Of a DNA stretch of 64,000 nucleotides, positions 45,813 through 54,454 are shown piece after piece. The position numbers and the translations under genes were made by a program. The notes below the pieces were generated by a model. That model saw nothing but the letters and a program-made list of their open reading frames with translations. It was not told the origin of the DNA and made no database searches. Every line of letters starts with the position of its first letter. Positions within the stretch are counted from its first letter, which is position 1. The DNA comes from Nocardia nova (GTDB lineage: Bacteria > Actinomycetota > Actinomycetes > Mycobacteriales > Mycobacteriaceae): NCBI RefSeq assembly GCF_002933465.1, contig NZ_PSZE01000036.1, positions 1 through 64,000 on the forward strand. The letters are read 5' to 3'.

Positions 45813-46187
45813 CAGGCCGCGAAGGGCTACGATCTCCACCTCCTGCCCCCGGATTCGGCCGGTCAGATCGAGCACGCAGGCCGCGACGTAGTCGACGTTG
45901 ATCTCCAGGCCCAGACCGGCAGGGCCGTCGGGATTCAGCGTCAAGGGTGTGGCAGGTCGACCACGCAGCCCGCGATCGGCGTCGTTCTCCCGCAGGAGGC
46001 CCTTGGCCAGCAGGTCGTCGACCAGCGCGGACACTGTCGCGCGGGACAAGCCCGCGCTGGCCGCGATCTGAGCACGCGAACGGCCCGGATCACGGCTCAC
46101 TTCGCGGAGAACGACGGCTCGATTGTGCCGTCGCACGGTCTGCTGCGAGGCCGGTGAACCGGTCGTGTCCACGGGCTTCGGTGTCAC
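45810..46187 (-). pseudogene. Truncated ROK-family transcriptional regulator
   Basis: About 125 residues: a winged HTH of the ROK/XylR type (RSRAQIAASAGLSRATVSALVDDLLAKGLL) and the first strands of the ROK sugar-kinase-like domain (GLGLEINVDYVAACVLDLTGRI). The remaining 270 or so residues are lost at the junction with GH3 near 45806-45812. The GTG at 46187 overlaps the xylB stop (GTGA). The DNA-binding part could still be made, followed by a short read-through tail (LPAYTFLTSAPWSRPG), but it would lack ligand sensing. Confidence 0.85.
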
Positions 46188-47581
46188 TCGACACCTCGGT
46201 AGTGCGCGTACTGTTCACGGACACTCGGAAGGGCTTCGGCCGTATATTCCTTCGGATCGGCCAGCGGCCAGTCCGGTGGCTCAGCGGCGCCTGACAGCGT
46301 CCAGGCAGCCTGCCGCGCAGCGCCGAGGGCGACGTACTCCATAGCTGCCGGCACCAGCACGGGCCGCCCGAAGACCGTGGGCGCGACCTGGCGCACGGCG
46401 GCTGATCGGGCGCCGCCACCGACAAGGAGGACACGCCGGGGCTCGACGCCTGCCGCGATGAGGGCGTCGACGCCGTCGGCCAGCCCGCACAGCAGACCCT
46501 CGACGGCAGCCCGCGCGAGATTGGCCGGGGCCGTGGACGCCAGCCGCAAGCCGTGCACGGACGCAGTGGCGTCCGGCCGGTTGGGCGTGCGCTCACCCTC
46601 GAAGAACGGGACGAGCACAACGCCGTCGGCGCCGGCAGGAGCCGACAGAGCCAGCTGGTCCAGGGAATCGTGGCCGACGCCGAGCAGCGTGGCGCACACG
46701 TCGAGCACTCGCGCGGCGTTCAGAGTGCAGACCAGCGGCAGATAGTCGCCGGTAGCGGCGGCGAACCCGGCGACGACGCCGGTCGGATCGGCGGACGGAC
46801 TGGCGCTGCGACCACACGCGACGCCGCTGGTCCCGACCGAGACGACGACATCTCCAGGCCCGGCACCGACGCCCAGCGTGGCCGCGGCGTTGTCACCGGT
46901 GCCGGGGCCCAGCAGCACCCCGGATGGTGTATGGCCGACGTTCTCGGCGGGCCCCAGCACGCGGGGCAGCAGCGCGTCGTGGCCCAGCGCGCGGGTCAAC
47001 AGGTCACGCCGGTAGCTTTCGGTCGCCGCTGACCAGTAGCCCGTCCCGCTGGCATCACCACGGTCGGTGACGAGGTCCTCGAGCCGGCCGGTACCCCGCA
47101 GTCGCCAGGTCAGCCAGTCGTGCGGCAAACAGACCGCTGCAGTCGCCGCAGCATGCTCGGGTTCAGCGTCGGCCAGCCAGCGCAGCTTCGTGACCGTGAA
47201 CGACACGACCGGCACGCTGCCGACCGCCTCGGCCCACGCGCCGGGACCGCCCAGCTCTTCGATCAGCTGGGCCGACGCGGCCGCCGAGCGGGTGTCGTTC
47301 CACAGCAGCGCCGGGCGCACCACGGCACCGCCCTCGTCGAGGCAGACCATCCCGTGCTGCTGGCCGCCGACGGCGAGCGCTGCCACATCGTCCAGTCCGC
47401 CCGCCGCCGCCAGAGCTGCCTGCAGCGCGTGCTCCCAGGCGTACGGTTGCACCTCGGTGCCGAGCGGATGCGGCGCGCGTCCCTCGCGGACCACTGCGCC
47501 GGTATCCGCATCGCACACGACGACCTTGCACGCCTGACTCGAGGAGTCGACACCGGCGACGAGCGTTCGACCGGTCGCCAC
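46184..47581 (-). CDS. xylB: Xylulokinase
   Basis: A 465-residue FGGY kinase phosphorylating D-xylulose. Signatures: VAGVDSSSQACKVVV, GGQQHGMVCLD, LLWNDTRS, the ATP site VSVGTSGVACG and the C-terminal LLVGGGARSAAVRQVAPTVFGRPV. Length is normal and no frameshift was found. It lies 6 bases after the xylA stop and overlaps the ROK start by 4 bases. It is the only gene of this operon that looks intact. Because araD yields xylulose-5-phosphate directly, this kinase is not needed for arabinose. Confidence 0.95.
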   Translation of the reverse strand: MATGRTLVAGVDSSSQACKVVVCDADTGAVVREGRAPHPLGTEVQPYAWEHALQAALAAAGGLDDVAALAVGGQQHGMVCLDEGGAVVRPALLWNDTRSAAASAQLIEELGGPGAWAEAVGSVPVVSFTVTKLRWLADAEPEHAAATAAVCLPHDWLTWRLRGTGRLEDLVTDRGDASGTGYWSAATESYRRDLLTRALGHDALLPRVLGPAENVGHTPSGVLLGPGTGDNAAATLGVGAGPGDVVVSVGTSGVACGRSASPSADPTGVVAGFAAATGDYLPLVCTLNAARVLDVCATLLGVGHDSLDQLALSAPAGADGVVLVPFFEGERTPNRPDATASVHGLRLASTAPANLARAAVEGLLCGLADGVDALIAAGVEPRRVLLVGGGARSAAVRQVAPTVFGRPVLVPAAMEYVALGAARQAAWTLSGAAEPPDWPLADPKEYTAEALPSVREQYAHYRGVE

Positions 47582-47586
47582 CGCGA

Positions 47587-48499
47587 CTAACCCCCGTTCG
47601 CAGCGCCGAGCAAGTGCTCGATCGCCAGCTGGGTCAGCCGCACCACACCGGTGTAGCGAGCCCCGGCCGCGTCCGGGTCGTAGTCCTCGAACGCCGAGCG
47701 GTCTGCCAGCAGTTCCCGCACGCCGCCGTCGCCGAGTGTCGGCTGCCGCAGCTCCGACACCGCCACAGCCTCCAGCGCTTCCTGGACCTCGGGATCGGCG
47801 CGAAATGTGCGCGCCCGCTCGCGCAGCAGCAGATAGGTGCGCATATTCGCCGCCGCCGACTCCCAGACTCCCGCGATGTTCTCGCTGCGCAGCGGCTTGT
47901 AGTCGAAGTGCCGTGGCCCCTCGTAGGCCGGACCTCCGCCGGGCCCCCCGTGCTCGACCAGATCGACCAACGCGAAAGCGTTGAGCAGATCACCGTGCCC
48001 GAAAACGAGGTCCTGGTCGGACTTCGGGCCGCGCTGGCCGTTGAGGTCGAGGTGGAACAGCTTGCCGGCCCACAGCGCCTGCGCGACGCCGTGCGCATAG
48101 TTGAGATTGGCCATCTGCTCGTGCCCGACCTCGGGATTTACGCCGACGATGTCACGGTGCTCGAGTTCGGCGATGAACGCCAGGGCATGACCCACCGTCG
48201 GCAGGAAGATGTCACCGCGCGGCTCGTTGGGCTTCGGCTCCAACGCCAGCCGCAGCCCGTACGCGTTGTCCTTGACGTACGCGGCGATGGTGTCGATCGC
48301 CTCGCGGTACCGGTCCAGAGCGGCCGAACGGCACCAGGTCGTCGTCGTGGAACGTGACGCCCCAAGCACCGAGCTCCGCCAGCCGATACACGGAATCGAC
48401 AGGATCGAGCGCCGGCCGCGTAGCGTCCCCGAATGGATCACGAGCCGGCCAGCCGACCGTCCACAGCCCGAAACTGAACTTGACTTGCCGGGTGGGCAC
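47587..48499 (-). pseudogene. xylA: Xylose isomerase with internal deletion
   Basis: The first 60 codons are a clear xylose-isomerase N-terminus (FSFGLWTVGWPARDPFGD, GVTFHDDDLVPFG with an active-site His). Near 48319-48325 the gene jumps, out of frame, to ALDRYREAIDTIAAYV and continues to a normal end with EPKPNEPRGD, NPEVGHEQM and FHLDLNGQ. About 85 residues of the barrel, with the second active-site His and neighbours, are absent. The GTG at 48499 begins the protein. A palindrome lies 30 bases upstream. Confidence 0.9.
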
Positions 48500-48527
48500 A
48501 GGGGCGACAGGTCTCTCCCGCCTTTAA

Positions 48528-48540
48528 TTCAGCAACTGAA
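48528..48540. promoter_or_regulatory. Possible ROK operator TTCAG-CAA-CTGAA
   Basis: A perfect 5-bp dyad with a 3-base spacer, 28 bases upstream of xylA in an AT-rich patch. It is in the right place for the XylR/ROK protein encoded downstream. Confidence 0.5.
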
Positions 48541-48617
48541 CATAATCAGGTTAGTGCCTCGTTACCGCTGGGACAACCCGCCCCGCGCGGCTTCGGCCAT
48601 ATAGGCCCGCCGGATCA

Positions 48618-48797
48618 GTCGGCTGGACCGATCCCGACGCCGGCTTGGCCGTCGGACTCGTGCACAACTGGCTCCCGGAAGCGGGCTGCCTCCCGCGGGC
48701 CCGGTTCGTCCTCCCGCGCCTGCCGGCTCCCATCGTCAAGGCCACGACGATCGGCACCGCCCATAGCGACCCGTCGGATCTACGGAAAATCTCCTGA
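48618..48797 (+). pseudogene. C-terminal remnant of a serine hydrolase (beta-lactamase-fold)
   Basis: Sixty plus-strand codons read VGWTDPDAGLAVGLVHNWLPE and run to a stop at 48795-48797. This resembles the last strand and helix of EstB/class-C-like serine hydrolases (GWxDPxxGLAVxxVHN). The catalytic part is absent. Confidence 0.55.
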
Positions 48798-48895
48798 AGC
48801 AACATCCGCGATAGCCTCTCACCGCTGTATCTCAGTCGAGAATGTCCCGCGCCGGGAGGGTCTGTAAGAAGAAACTGGTACAGAACAGAATCCGT

Positions 48896-49245
48896 CACGA
48901 TATCGATGGATTCGCCGGGTTGGACGCGCTACTCGCTGTCCCGGGCATCCGGGTCGCGATCGAGCGTGGCGAGGGGCAGCTGGTGGAGCACCTGCAGCCG
49001 CGAGGACTGCCGGTCTGCTGCGTGTCGCCCGCGCCCGGCGACCGAGTCCGACGCCTTCGTGCCGGCCGACACCTTGCGCCATGAACACACCCATTGGCGG
49101 CCGCTACCAGTACTGACGGAACGCACCGCCGAACTCGAGGCGGTGACTCGCGACCGGGAGGGGATCCTCTGGCCCCAGCGCAGCGTGGAGTCGCAGCTAC
49201 GAGCCGTGCTGGAGACCTATCACCCAGCCGGCGCTTTCCGCACGA
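48896..49245 (+). pseudogene. IS110-type transposase remnant
   Basis: Plus-strand pieces in two frames match the N-terminal half of IS110-family transposases: GLDALLAVPGIRVAIERGEG...LPVCCVSP, then after a frameshift SDAFVPADTLRHEHTHWRPL, TAELEAVTRDREGILWPQRSVESQLRAVLETYHP. The C-terminal Ser-containing domain is absent. The only trace of an insertion sequence in the decayed island. Confidence 0.7.
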
Positions 49246-49465
49246 GAAGAGCCGGTGGGAGCCGCTACTCCACAGGATGATGCCAGCCATGACGGCACCG
49301 CGCCCCCCGCAGCGGGTGGATGACAATCTCGCCCGGACGGGGCAAACCCTCGGATTGGCCTAGGACTCGAACCCGGCGCATCGGCCGGTCGGAACAATGT
49401 GTCACGCACACGGAGCGGCCGATAACCGGTGGGGCCGAGCTGAATCAACGCGACCCCGGCCACGA

Positions 49466-50497
49466 TCAAGCCGATGCCGACGCGGCGGCTCCGGCGACCA
49501 CGGCCTCGTCAGCTCCGAGGTTCCCGAACGCCCCGTTACCGGGTACGGCGACCTTCTTCCTGGTCACAGCCAACACGACCATGGCAGCCAAGCCCCATGC
49601 CGCCATGACGAGGAGGTCGACCCCGACACCTTCGCCATCGAAGTAGCAGACACTACGCAACGCCGAGAGCCCTCGCGCCGTGGGCAGCACGTCGTGCATC
49701 CAGTTGTAGAACGCGGGTGCCATATCCAGCGGCACCGGCAGTCCGGACGCCGTGACTCCGCACAACACCAGCAACAGGATCGACACCATCACCATCGCTG
49801 GTCCGATCAGACGCGTACCGGCCAACGTCACCACCCCGGCGACCAGAGCGATACCGGCAAGGACAGCGGCGCCCGCGGCCGCGTTTCCTGGGAATATGTC
49901 GAAAAGTACCCAGCCATAGAATGTTTCGATTCCCGCTACCACAACGGACATGACCGCCACCACGGAGACCTGGGTGCGCACCCGCAGGCCGGGCGCGATC
50001 ATCGCGACGATCAGACCGGACAGGAATCCCCCGACGATGGCGCCTATCCCGATGTAGAGCGCGCTCGTTCCGAGACGATCGGCGGTCGGCAACGGGACCA
50101 CATCCCGCACCTGCAGCGCCGTCCCCCCGGCTTGCGCCACGGCGGCGAACAGTGCGCGGCCGGCCTCGGTGGCCTGAACGCTGCCGGCCGACGCCACGTA
50201 CAGATCACCGGTGGCCGGGTCGTAGGCCGCGCGAACCTCGCGGTCCTGCACGGCGTTTCGACCGGCATCCGCGTCGGACAAGGTCTGCACCTCGAACCCC
50301 TTCGCGTGCGCGGCGAGCTGATTCGCCACGGTCTGCGCCTGCGGGCCCGTGCCGATCACAGCTACTTCGACCTCGTGCGGCGCCGGCGAATGCAGTAGGC
50401 CCAGGAAGAGCCCCGGCAGTGCGATCAAGAAGAACAGCGGCAGCATCAGGACGCCGGTAACGATTCGGCGCCGAGCGAGGCGATCGTTGGTGGTCAT
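49466..50497 (-). CDS. Membrane protein of the ABC-2/YhgE-Pip-like type, paralogue 2
   Basis: A 343-residue inner-membrane protein. One N-terminal helix (VLMLPLFFLIALPGLFLGLL) precedes an external domain of about 120 residues (HEVEVAVIGTG..., AYDPATGDLYVASAGS). Five or so helices close the chain. The ATG at 50497 overlaps the stop of the paralogue (ATGA). The two proteins share layout and motifs and may form a heterodimer. Similar architecture occurs in DUF3533/YhgE proteins, which resemble ABC-2 permeases without an encoded ATPase. None is encoded here. Function unknown; export or cell-envelope stress is a guess from TetR control. Confidence 0.8.
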   Translation of the reverse strand: MTTNDRLARRRIVTGVLMLPLFFLIALPGLFLGLLHSPAPHEVEVAVIGTGPQAQTVANQLAAHAKGFEVQTLSDADAGRNAVQDREVRAAYDPATGDLYVASAGSVQATEAGRALFAAVAQAGGTALQVRDVVPLPTADRLGTSALYIGIGAIVGGFLSGLIVAMIAPGLRVRTQVSVVAVMSVVVAGIETFYGWVLFDIFPGNAAAGAAVLAGIALVAGVVTLAGTRLIGPAMVMVSILLLVLCGVTASGLPVPLDMAPAFYNWMHDVLPTARGLSALRSVCYFDGEGVGVDLLVMAAWGLAAMVVLAVTRKKVAVPGNGAFGNLGADEAVVAGAAASASA

Positions 50498-51507
50498 CGT
50501 GCACCTTCCTGTTCGGCGACCACCGCACTGGTTTTCGGTGACCGCAGGGTGGACAGCCAGAACGCGCCGGCACCGAGGGCGATCCACAATCCGATGATCG
50601 GCAGGTCCGCGTCGATGCCGCTGCCGCCGAAGTACAGCGTCCGTCGCAGTCCGTCCAGCACCGCCGAAGTCGGCAACCAGGAGTGCAGATGGGCGAACAC
50701 GGGCGGAACCATGTCGACCGGTACCGCAATTCCCGAAGCCGGGATGCCGAGGATGATGAGCACCGTCACACCGACTACGGTCATTCCCGGCCCGATCAGC
50801 TTGATGCCGCCGGATTGCAACAGACCGGCGCAGATCGTGCCTGATGCCGCCAGCAAGGCGACTTCGACGAGGTGCCCGGACAGCGCGCCGTACGCCGAGT
50901 AGGCGATGAAAGTGGTGATCACCGCGGCGACGAGCGCGACCAGGCCGAGAATCGCTATCTCCGCCCGGAGCGATAAGCCGGGAACGGCGACGTTCAGCAC
51001 GGTCGCGGTGACGAAGCCCGCGAGAATCGCCGCCAAGCCGACGAACAGCAGACTGACGCCCACTCGGTCGGATTCGGGCAGCGGCGCGACATCTCGAACG
51101 GTGAGTTCGGTTCCGAGCTGCCGCGCGACGGCGCCGAACGCGGTCTGTACCGCCGACTCGGCGAGCGGACTACCCGCGCTCGCGACATAGAGCGTGCCGG
51201 TGGCGGGATCGAAGGCGCCCCGACTGCTCATATCCGTCAGATGGCGCCGGGCCGTGTCTGCATCGGCCACGGAGGTGACCCGGAACGACGGCGCCATCTT
51301 CGTCGCCAAGCCCAAGGCCAGCTGCGCCGAATCGTGATTGGCGCCGATGATCTCGACCGGCATCTCGTGGGGTTGTGGTTGATGGAAGGCGTAGAGATAG
51401 ACGCCTGGCAACGCCAGTGCCATGAACAACGGGAAGATCAAGGCTGCGACCAGTGCTTTCCCCGCTGATCGTGCAGTTGCGCTGCTGCCGTTCCCTGACT
51501 CGGACAT
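50494..51507 (-). CDS. Membrane protein of the ABC-2/YhgE-Pip-like type, paralogue 1
   Basis: A 337-residue protein with the same plan as its downstream neighbour: N-terminal helix (ALIFPLFMALALPGVYLYAF), external domain (HEMPVEIIGAN..., AFDPATGTLYVASAGS) and a C-terminal helix bundle. ATG at 51507 follows a GAGAGGGGG site. It is first in a two-gene operon, 21 bases from a perfect dyad. Paralogue 2 overlaps by 4 bases. Likely a membrane complex regulated by the TetR protein encoded upstream. Confidence 0.8.
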   Translation of the reverse strand: MSESGNGSSATARSAGKALVAALIFPLFMALALPGVYLYAFHQPQPHEMPVEIIGANHDSAQLALGLATKMAPSFRVTSVADADTARRHLTDMSSRGAFDPATGTLYVASAGSPLAESAVQTAFGAVARQLGTELTVRDVAPLPESDRVGVSLLFVGLAAILAGFVTATVLNVAVPGLSLRAEIAILGLVALVAAVITTFIAYSAYGALSGHLVEVALLAASGTICAGLLQSGGIKLIGPGMTVVGVTVLIILGIPASGIAVPVDMVPPVFAHLHSWLPTSAVLDGLRRTLYFGGSGIDADLPIIGLWIALGAGAFWLSTLRSPKTSAVVAEQEGAR

Positions 51508-51852
51508 CGTCCCCCTCTCGGGCTAGTTGTAATTTACGTTTGTAAATTACACGACATCTGTAAAATATCGTCGGGAGATCGGGGCGGTATGGCACATCTC
51601 ACCGGGATGATCCGAATACGGGACCGCACCCGAGTCGGCGCACGGGCGAAGCTGCCGCCACTCGTTCGACCTCACACACCGCCCCCGACAGAGTCACGGG
51701 CGGCCACCAACCATCGACAGAACGAAACCGGAGCAGATCCGCCGAATCTTCAAGAAGAGCAAAACATATCTATACGTATCAGGAGTCCGTGCGCAACCGA
51801 CCCGCAGAACGTGTCAGAATTGTCTCACCCGCGCCTCGCATCCGCGCTACCG
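51508..51852. other. Intergenic region between TetR and membrane-protein genes
   Basis: A 345-base gap. Apart from the operator at 51529-51550 and a third half-site (TGTAAAATA near 51559) no gene or hairpin was recognised. Confidence 0.6.
51529..51550. promoter_or_regulatory. Operator dyad GTAATTTAC-GTTT-GTAAATTAC
   Basis: A perfect 9-bp inverted repeat with a 4-base spacer just upstream of the membrane-protein operon. A further TGTAAAATA half-site lies 9 bases away. The likely ligand is the TetR protein at 51853-52428. Confidence 0.8.
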
Positions 51853-52428
51853 TCAAGCGGACAGGCGCCGAATCAACTCCCAAAGTCGCTCCGCCGCCTC
51901 GCGCACCATTTCCTCCGGCTCGGCCTCAACCGACCTCAACCAATAGGCGAGAAAGCCCAGGATCCCGCCCGCCAGGAACTGGGAGAATTCCTCCGCGCCG
52001 GTCACCGCCTCGCCGCGCGACCGCAAGACTCGTTCGACGAGTCGGTCGGCCACCATCTCACGAGCGAGGCCCGCGATACTTCGCGCGCCGAGCAGGCGAC
52101 GGTATATTGCACGGTCGGCATTGACCTCGGTCAGAATGTTCACCAGCCAGTCCGGCACCTCTGCCGCCTCGGGAGCGACATCCTGATCGCGACCCGTAAA
52201 CCCCCGTATGCGTTCGATCAGCGCGTCCGCGGCGAGTTCGTCCAGCGAGGAGTAATGCTGGTAGAAGGTGGGGCGACTGACCCCCGCGTGACGCGTGAGA
52301 TCGGTGATCGAGATCTCCGACCAGTCCCGGTCGGCCGCGAGCTCCAGAATCGCCGCACGCAAGCTCTCCCGGGTTCGCCGAATTCGGATGTCCACCCGTT
52401 CGGCCACAGGCTCCGACGCTTCAGCCAA
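51853..52428 (-). CDS. TetR-family regulator
   Basis: A 191-residue TetR protein with HTH ISITDLTRHAGVSRPTFYQHYSSLDEL (about 40-68) and a helical ligand domain ending LAGGILGFLAYWLRSVEAEP. TTG at 52428 was chosen because GAGGAGG lies four bases upstream; in-frame ATGs further up (52473 and others) have no such site. It precedes the two membrane-protein genes on the same strand by 345 bases. The dyad in that gap is its probable target. Confidence 0.85.
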   Translation of the reverse strand: MAEASEPVAERVDIRIRRTRESLRAAILELAADRDWSEISITDLTRHAGVSRPTFYQHYSSLDELAADALIERIRGFTGRDQDVAPEAAEVPDWLVNILTEVNADRAIYRRLLGARSIAGLAREMVADRLVERVLRSRGEAVTGAEEFSQFLAGGILGFLAYWLRSVEAEPEEMVREAAERLWELIRRLSA

Positions 52429-52932
52429 CGATCCTCCTCGAATGCGGAAACCCATGCGACGCATGTCGGCCATGACCGTAGCGGGTGGGTAAAGTACTCC
52501 CGAGAATACGAGCACCCGGTCCGCTGTCCAGGACGGGCGCCCAGTAGCGTTCCGGACAGCCACGACGGCCGCCATGCGCTCGAGTATCGCGCCCCGCTGC
52601 CGACGAGCCGGGGTTCAACTTCTCGAAGGTAAGCGCCGCTTCGGTGATGTTTTTCAACGCAAGGTCCACCTTCGGTCAACTTCTTGCAGCCGAGCAGAAA
52701 CGTCTGGTCACCGACCGCTTGCATGAGGCTGAACCGCCCCTGCTGCCGCACGGCTGCTCGCGCGAAGTCCATGGCAGGCAAGGCGTACTCCCCCGCTCCT
52801 CGGCCCAGTTCTTCAGATCTTGCCCCTGCACGACGAAATATGTTGCTCCGCAACCACCGATGAAGAGTAGTGCGAGCCTGGGAACCAGGGCGATCGAGCC
52901 CATAAGCTCGCCACCCACGACTCGACGCTCAT

Positions 52933-53140
52933 CTGCCGGCCGGCCGCTACGACCACAACTACGAGCGACTACTCAACACGCTCCCTCCCCGACGGCGGGT
53001 ACCGACTGCTCGCCGAGATCGGCTCCAGTGGCGGAAATCCCAACGCTCGCTTCGACTTCCTATCACTGTGCGATACACCGACTCCTCGCGGCTCGAGCGA
53101 ATTCTTCGCCCCTCTGGAGCCGGACAACCGGGTCGCATGA
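52933..53140 (+). pseudogene. Decayed paralogue of the Cys-cluster protein (C-terminal half)
   Basis: Plus-strand codons read LPAGRYDHNYERLLNTLPP and, after a frame change, YRLLAEIGSSGGNPNARFDF, ending FFAPLEPDNRVA and a stop at 53138-53140. The protein at 11252-11920 ends similarly: ISNYDYYFDKLYDTLLPGD, LVELARTVGNAAEPLDF and LFAPYEHDHRVA. Order, spacing and end match. The Cys cluster itself is gone. Confidence 0.65.
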
Positions 53141-53214
53141 GCGCGGCGGCGAAGACGGCGGCATAACGCCGGCAGGAGCAGTCCGGTGAACTGCGACGGG
53201 TACGGCTCTATGCC

Positions 53215-53583
53215 GGTGAGTTGATGCTCGAGTTTCGACGATACTCGCGGCGACTACGGCCAGCACGATCGCGGCCACGCCGCAGACGAGCCGGTGCGTG
53301 CGCGGCACAGGAAGGTAGTGGTCGACGGAATGGCGGCCGGGTCCGGTGAGGGCGAGAGCGGCGGCGGCCAGGGCGAGGGTCGATTCGTATTCGAAACCCT
53401 TGGGGGCGAGGAAGGAACCGGTGCCGCGCGCCTCGGTGGCGTTGATCACGACGCCCAGCACGGCGGCCGCCGCCAGTGGGGTGAGCAGACCTAACGCCAG
53501 ACCGAGACCGCCGAACGTTTGCTGAGCCCGCCAACCGCCGCCACGGTGTCACCCGCGGGATAGCCACTGGCGGTGAAGAAAGT
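53215..53583 (-). pseudogene. DoxX-family membrane protein remnant
   Basis: Minus strand: FFTASGYPAGDTVAAVGG, then a frameshift near 53516-53530 to QTFGGLGLALGLLTPLAAAAVLGVVINATEARGTG and further helices. This is the second half of a DoxX/DoxD-like protein, which often accompanies redox enzymes. It begins directly after the stop of the dioxygenase, and its N-terminal helix is missing. Confidence 0.75.
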
Positions 53584-53586
53584 GAT

Positions 53587-54369
53587 TCAGCCGAGTTGGA
53601 TGGAGCGTTTGGCGAGGCCGTGCCAAAAGCCGTCGACGACGCTGCGCTGGGTGGCGAGGTCGGCTTCGCCCGCACCGAGGGCGACGAACAGCGGGGCGAA
53701 GTGCTCGGTGCGCGGGTGCGCGAGATGCGCTGCGGGGGCCTTGTTCTCGAAGTCGAGCAGGGCATCGATATCGCCCGCGGCGAGCGCGCCGTGGCCCCAT
53801 TCGTCGAATTCGGCCATCACCGGATGCACGGAGCCGTCTTCGGTGAGCGCCCGCAGATTGTGCGAGAAGAATCCACTGCCCACGATCAGCACGCCGTCGT
53901 CACGAAGCGGAGCGAGCTTGCGCCCGAGCTCCATCAGCTCCGGGGGATCAAGAGTGGGCAGCGACATCTGCAGCACCGGAACGTCTGCCGCCGGATACAT
54001 CTCCACCAGTGGCACGTACGCACCGTGATCCAGGCCCCGGTCCGGCGCTTCCCGCACCGCCATCCCCGGACCGTGCACCAACTTTCGAACCTGCGCGGCC
54101 AACTCGGGCGCACCCGGTGCTGGATAGCGAACCTCGTAGTAGTGCCGCGGAAAGCCCCAGAAGTCGTACACCAGCGGAACCGTCTCGGTTGCCCCGAGCG
54201 CCACCGGCGCATCCTCCCAATGCGCCGAAATCATCAGCACCGCTTTCGGTTTCGGCAATGCCGCCGACCACTGCGCCAACTGTTCCGGCCAGATCGGGTC
54301 GTCGGCCAGCGGTGGCGCGCCGTGCGACAGGTACAAAACCGGCATCCGGTCCGTCCGCTCGGCAGTCAT
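53587..54369 (-). CDS. 4,5-DOPA-extradiol-type dioxygenase (LigB/YgiD family)
   Basis: A 260-residue class III extradiol dioxygenase that opens catecholic rings. Metal ligands expected in the family can be seen as His in YLSHGAPP, MISAHWED and LDHGAYVPL, plus GFFSHN. Length is normal. ATG at 54369 follows GGAGGAGTG. It is divergent from a MarR gene and separated by a GTTCAAATTTGAAC palindrome, so it is probably repressed by it. The DoxX remnant was downstream in the same operon. Confidence 0.92.
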   Translation of the reverse strand: MTAERTDRMPVLYLSHGAPPLADDPIWPEQLAQWSAALPKPKAVLMISAHWEDAPVALGATETVPLVYDFWGFPRHYYEVRYPAPGAPELAAQVRKLVHGPGMAVREAPDRGLDHGAYVPLVEMYPAADVPVLQMSLPTLDPPELMELGRKLAPLRDDGVLIVGSGFFSHNLRALTEDGSVHPVMAEFDEWGHGALAAGDIDALLDFENKAPAAHLAHPRTEHFAPLFVALGAGEADLATQRSVVDGFWHGLAKRSIQLG

Positions 54370-54382
54370 CACTCCTCCTATT

Positions 54383-54396
54383 GTTCAAATTTGAAC
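54383..54396. promoter_or_regulatory. Operator palindrome GTTCAAATTTGAAC
   Basis: A perfect 14-bp palindrome 14 bases upstream of the dioxygenase ATG. A related imperfect site, TTCAAATTCGAA (54422-54433), lies about 22 bases before the MarR start. Both are plausible MarR sites controlling the divergent genes. Confidence 0.8.
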
Positions 54397-54454
54397 CTTA
54401 TGCGGTAATGGTACGCTTTTATTCAAATTCGAACAAGATGGGTAGACTGAGCGC

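Larger units (their letters stand above)
52429..53586. other. Gene graveyard between TetR and dioxygenase genes
   Basis: About 1.16 kb with no intact gene. From 52500 to 52930 nothing is recognised. Then come a decayed paralogue of the Cys-cluster protein tail (52933-53140) and a decayed DoxX-type membrane protein (53215-53583). Confidence 0.6.
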
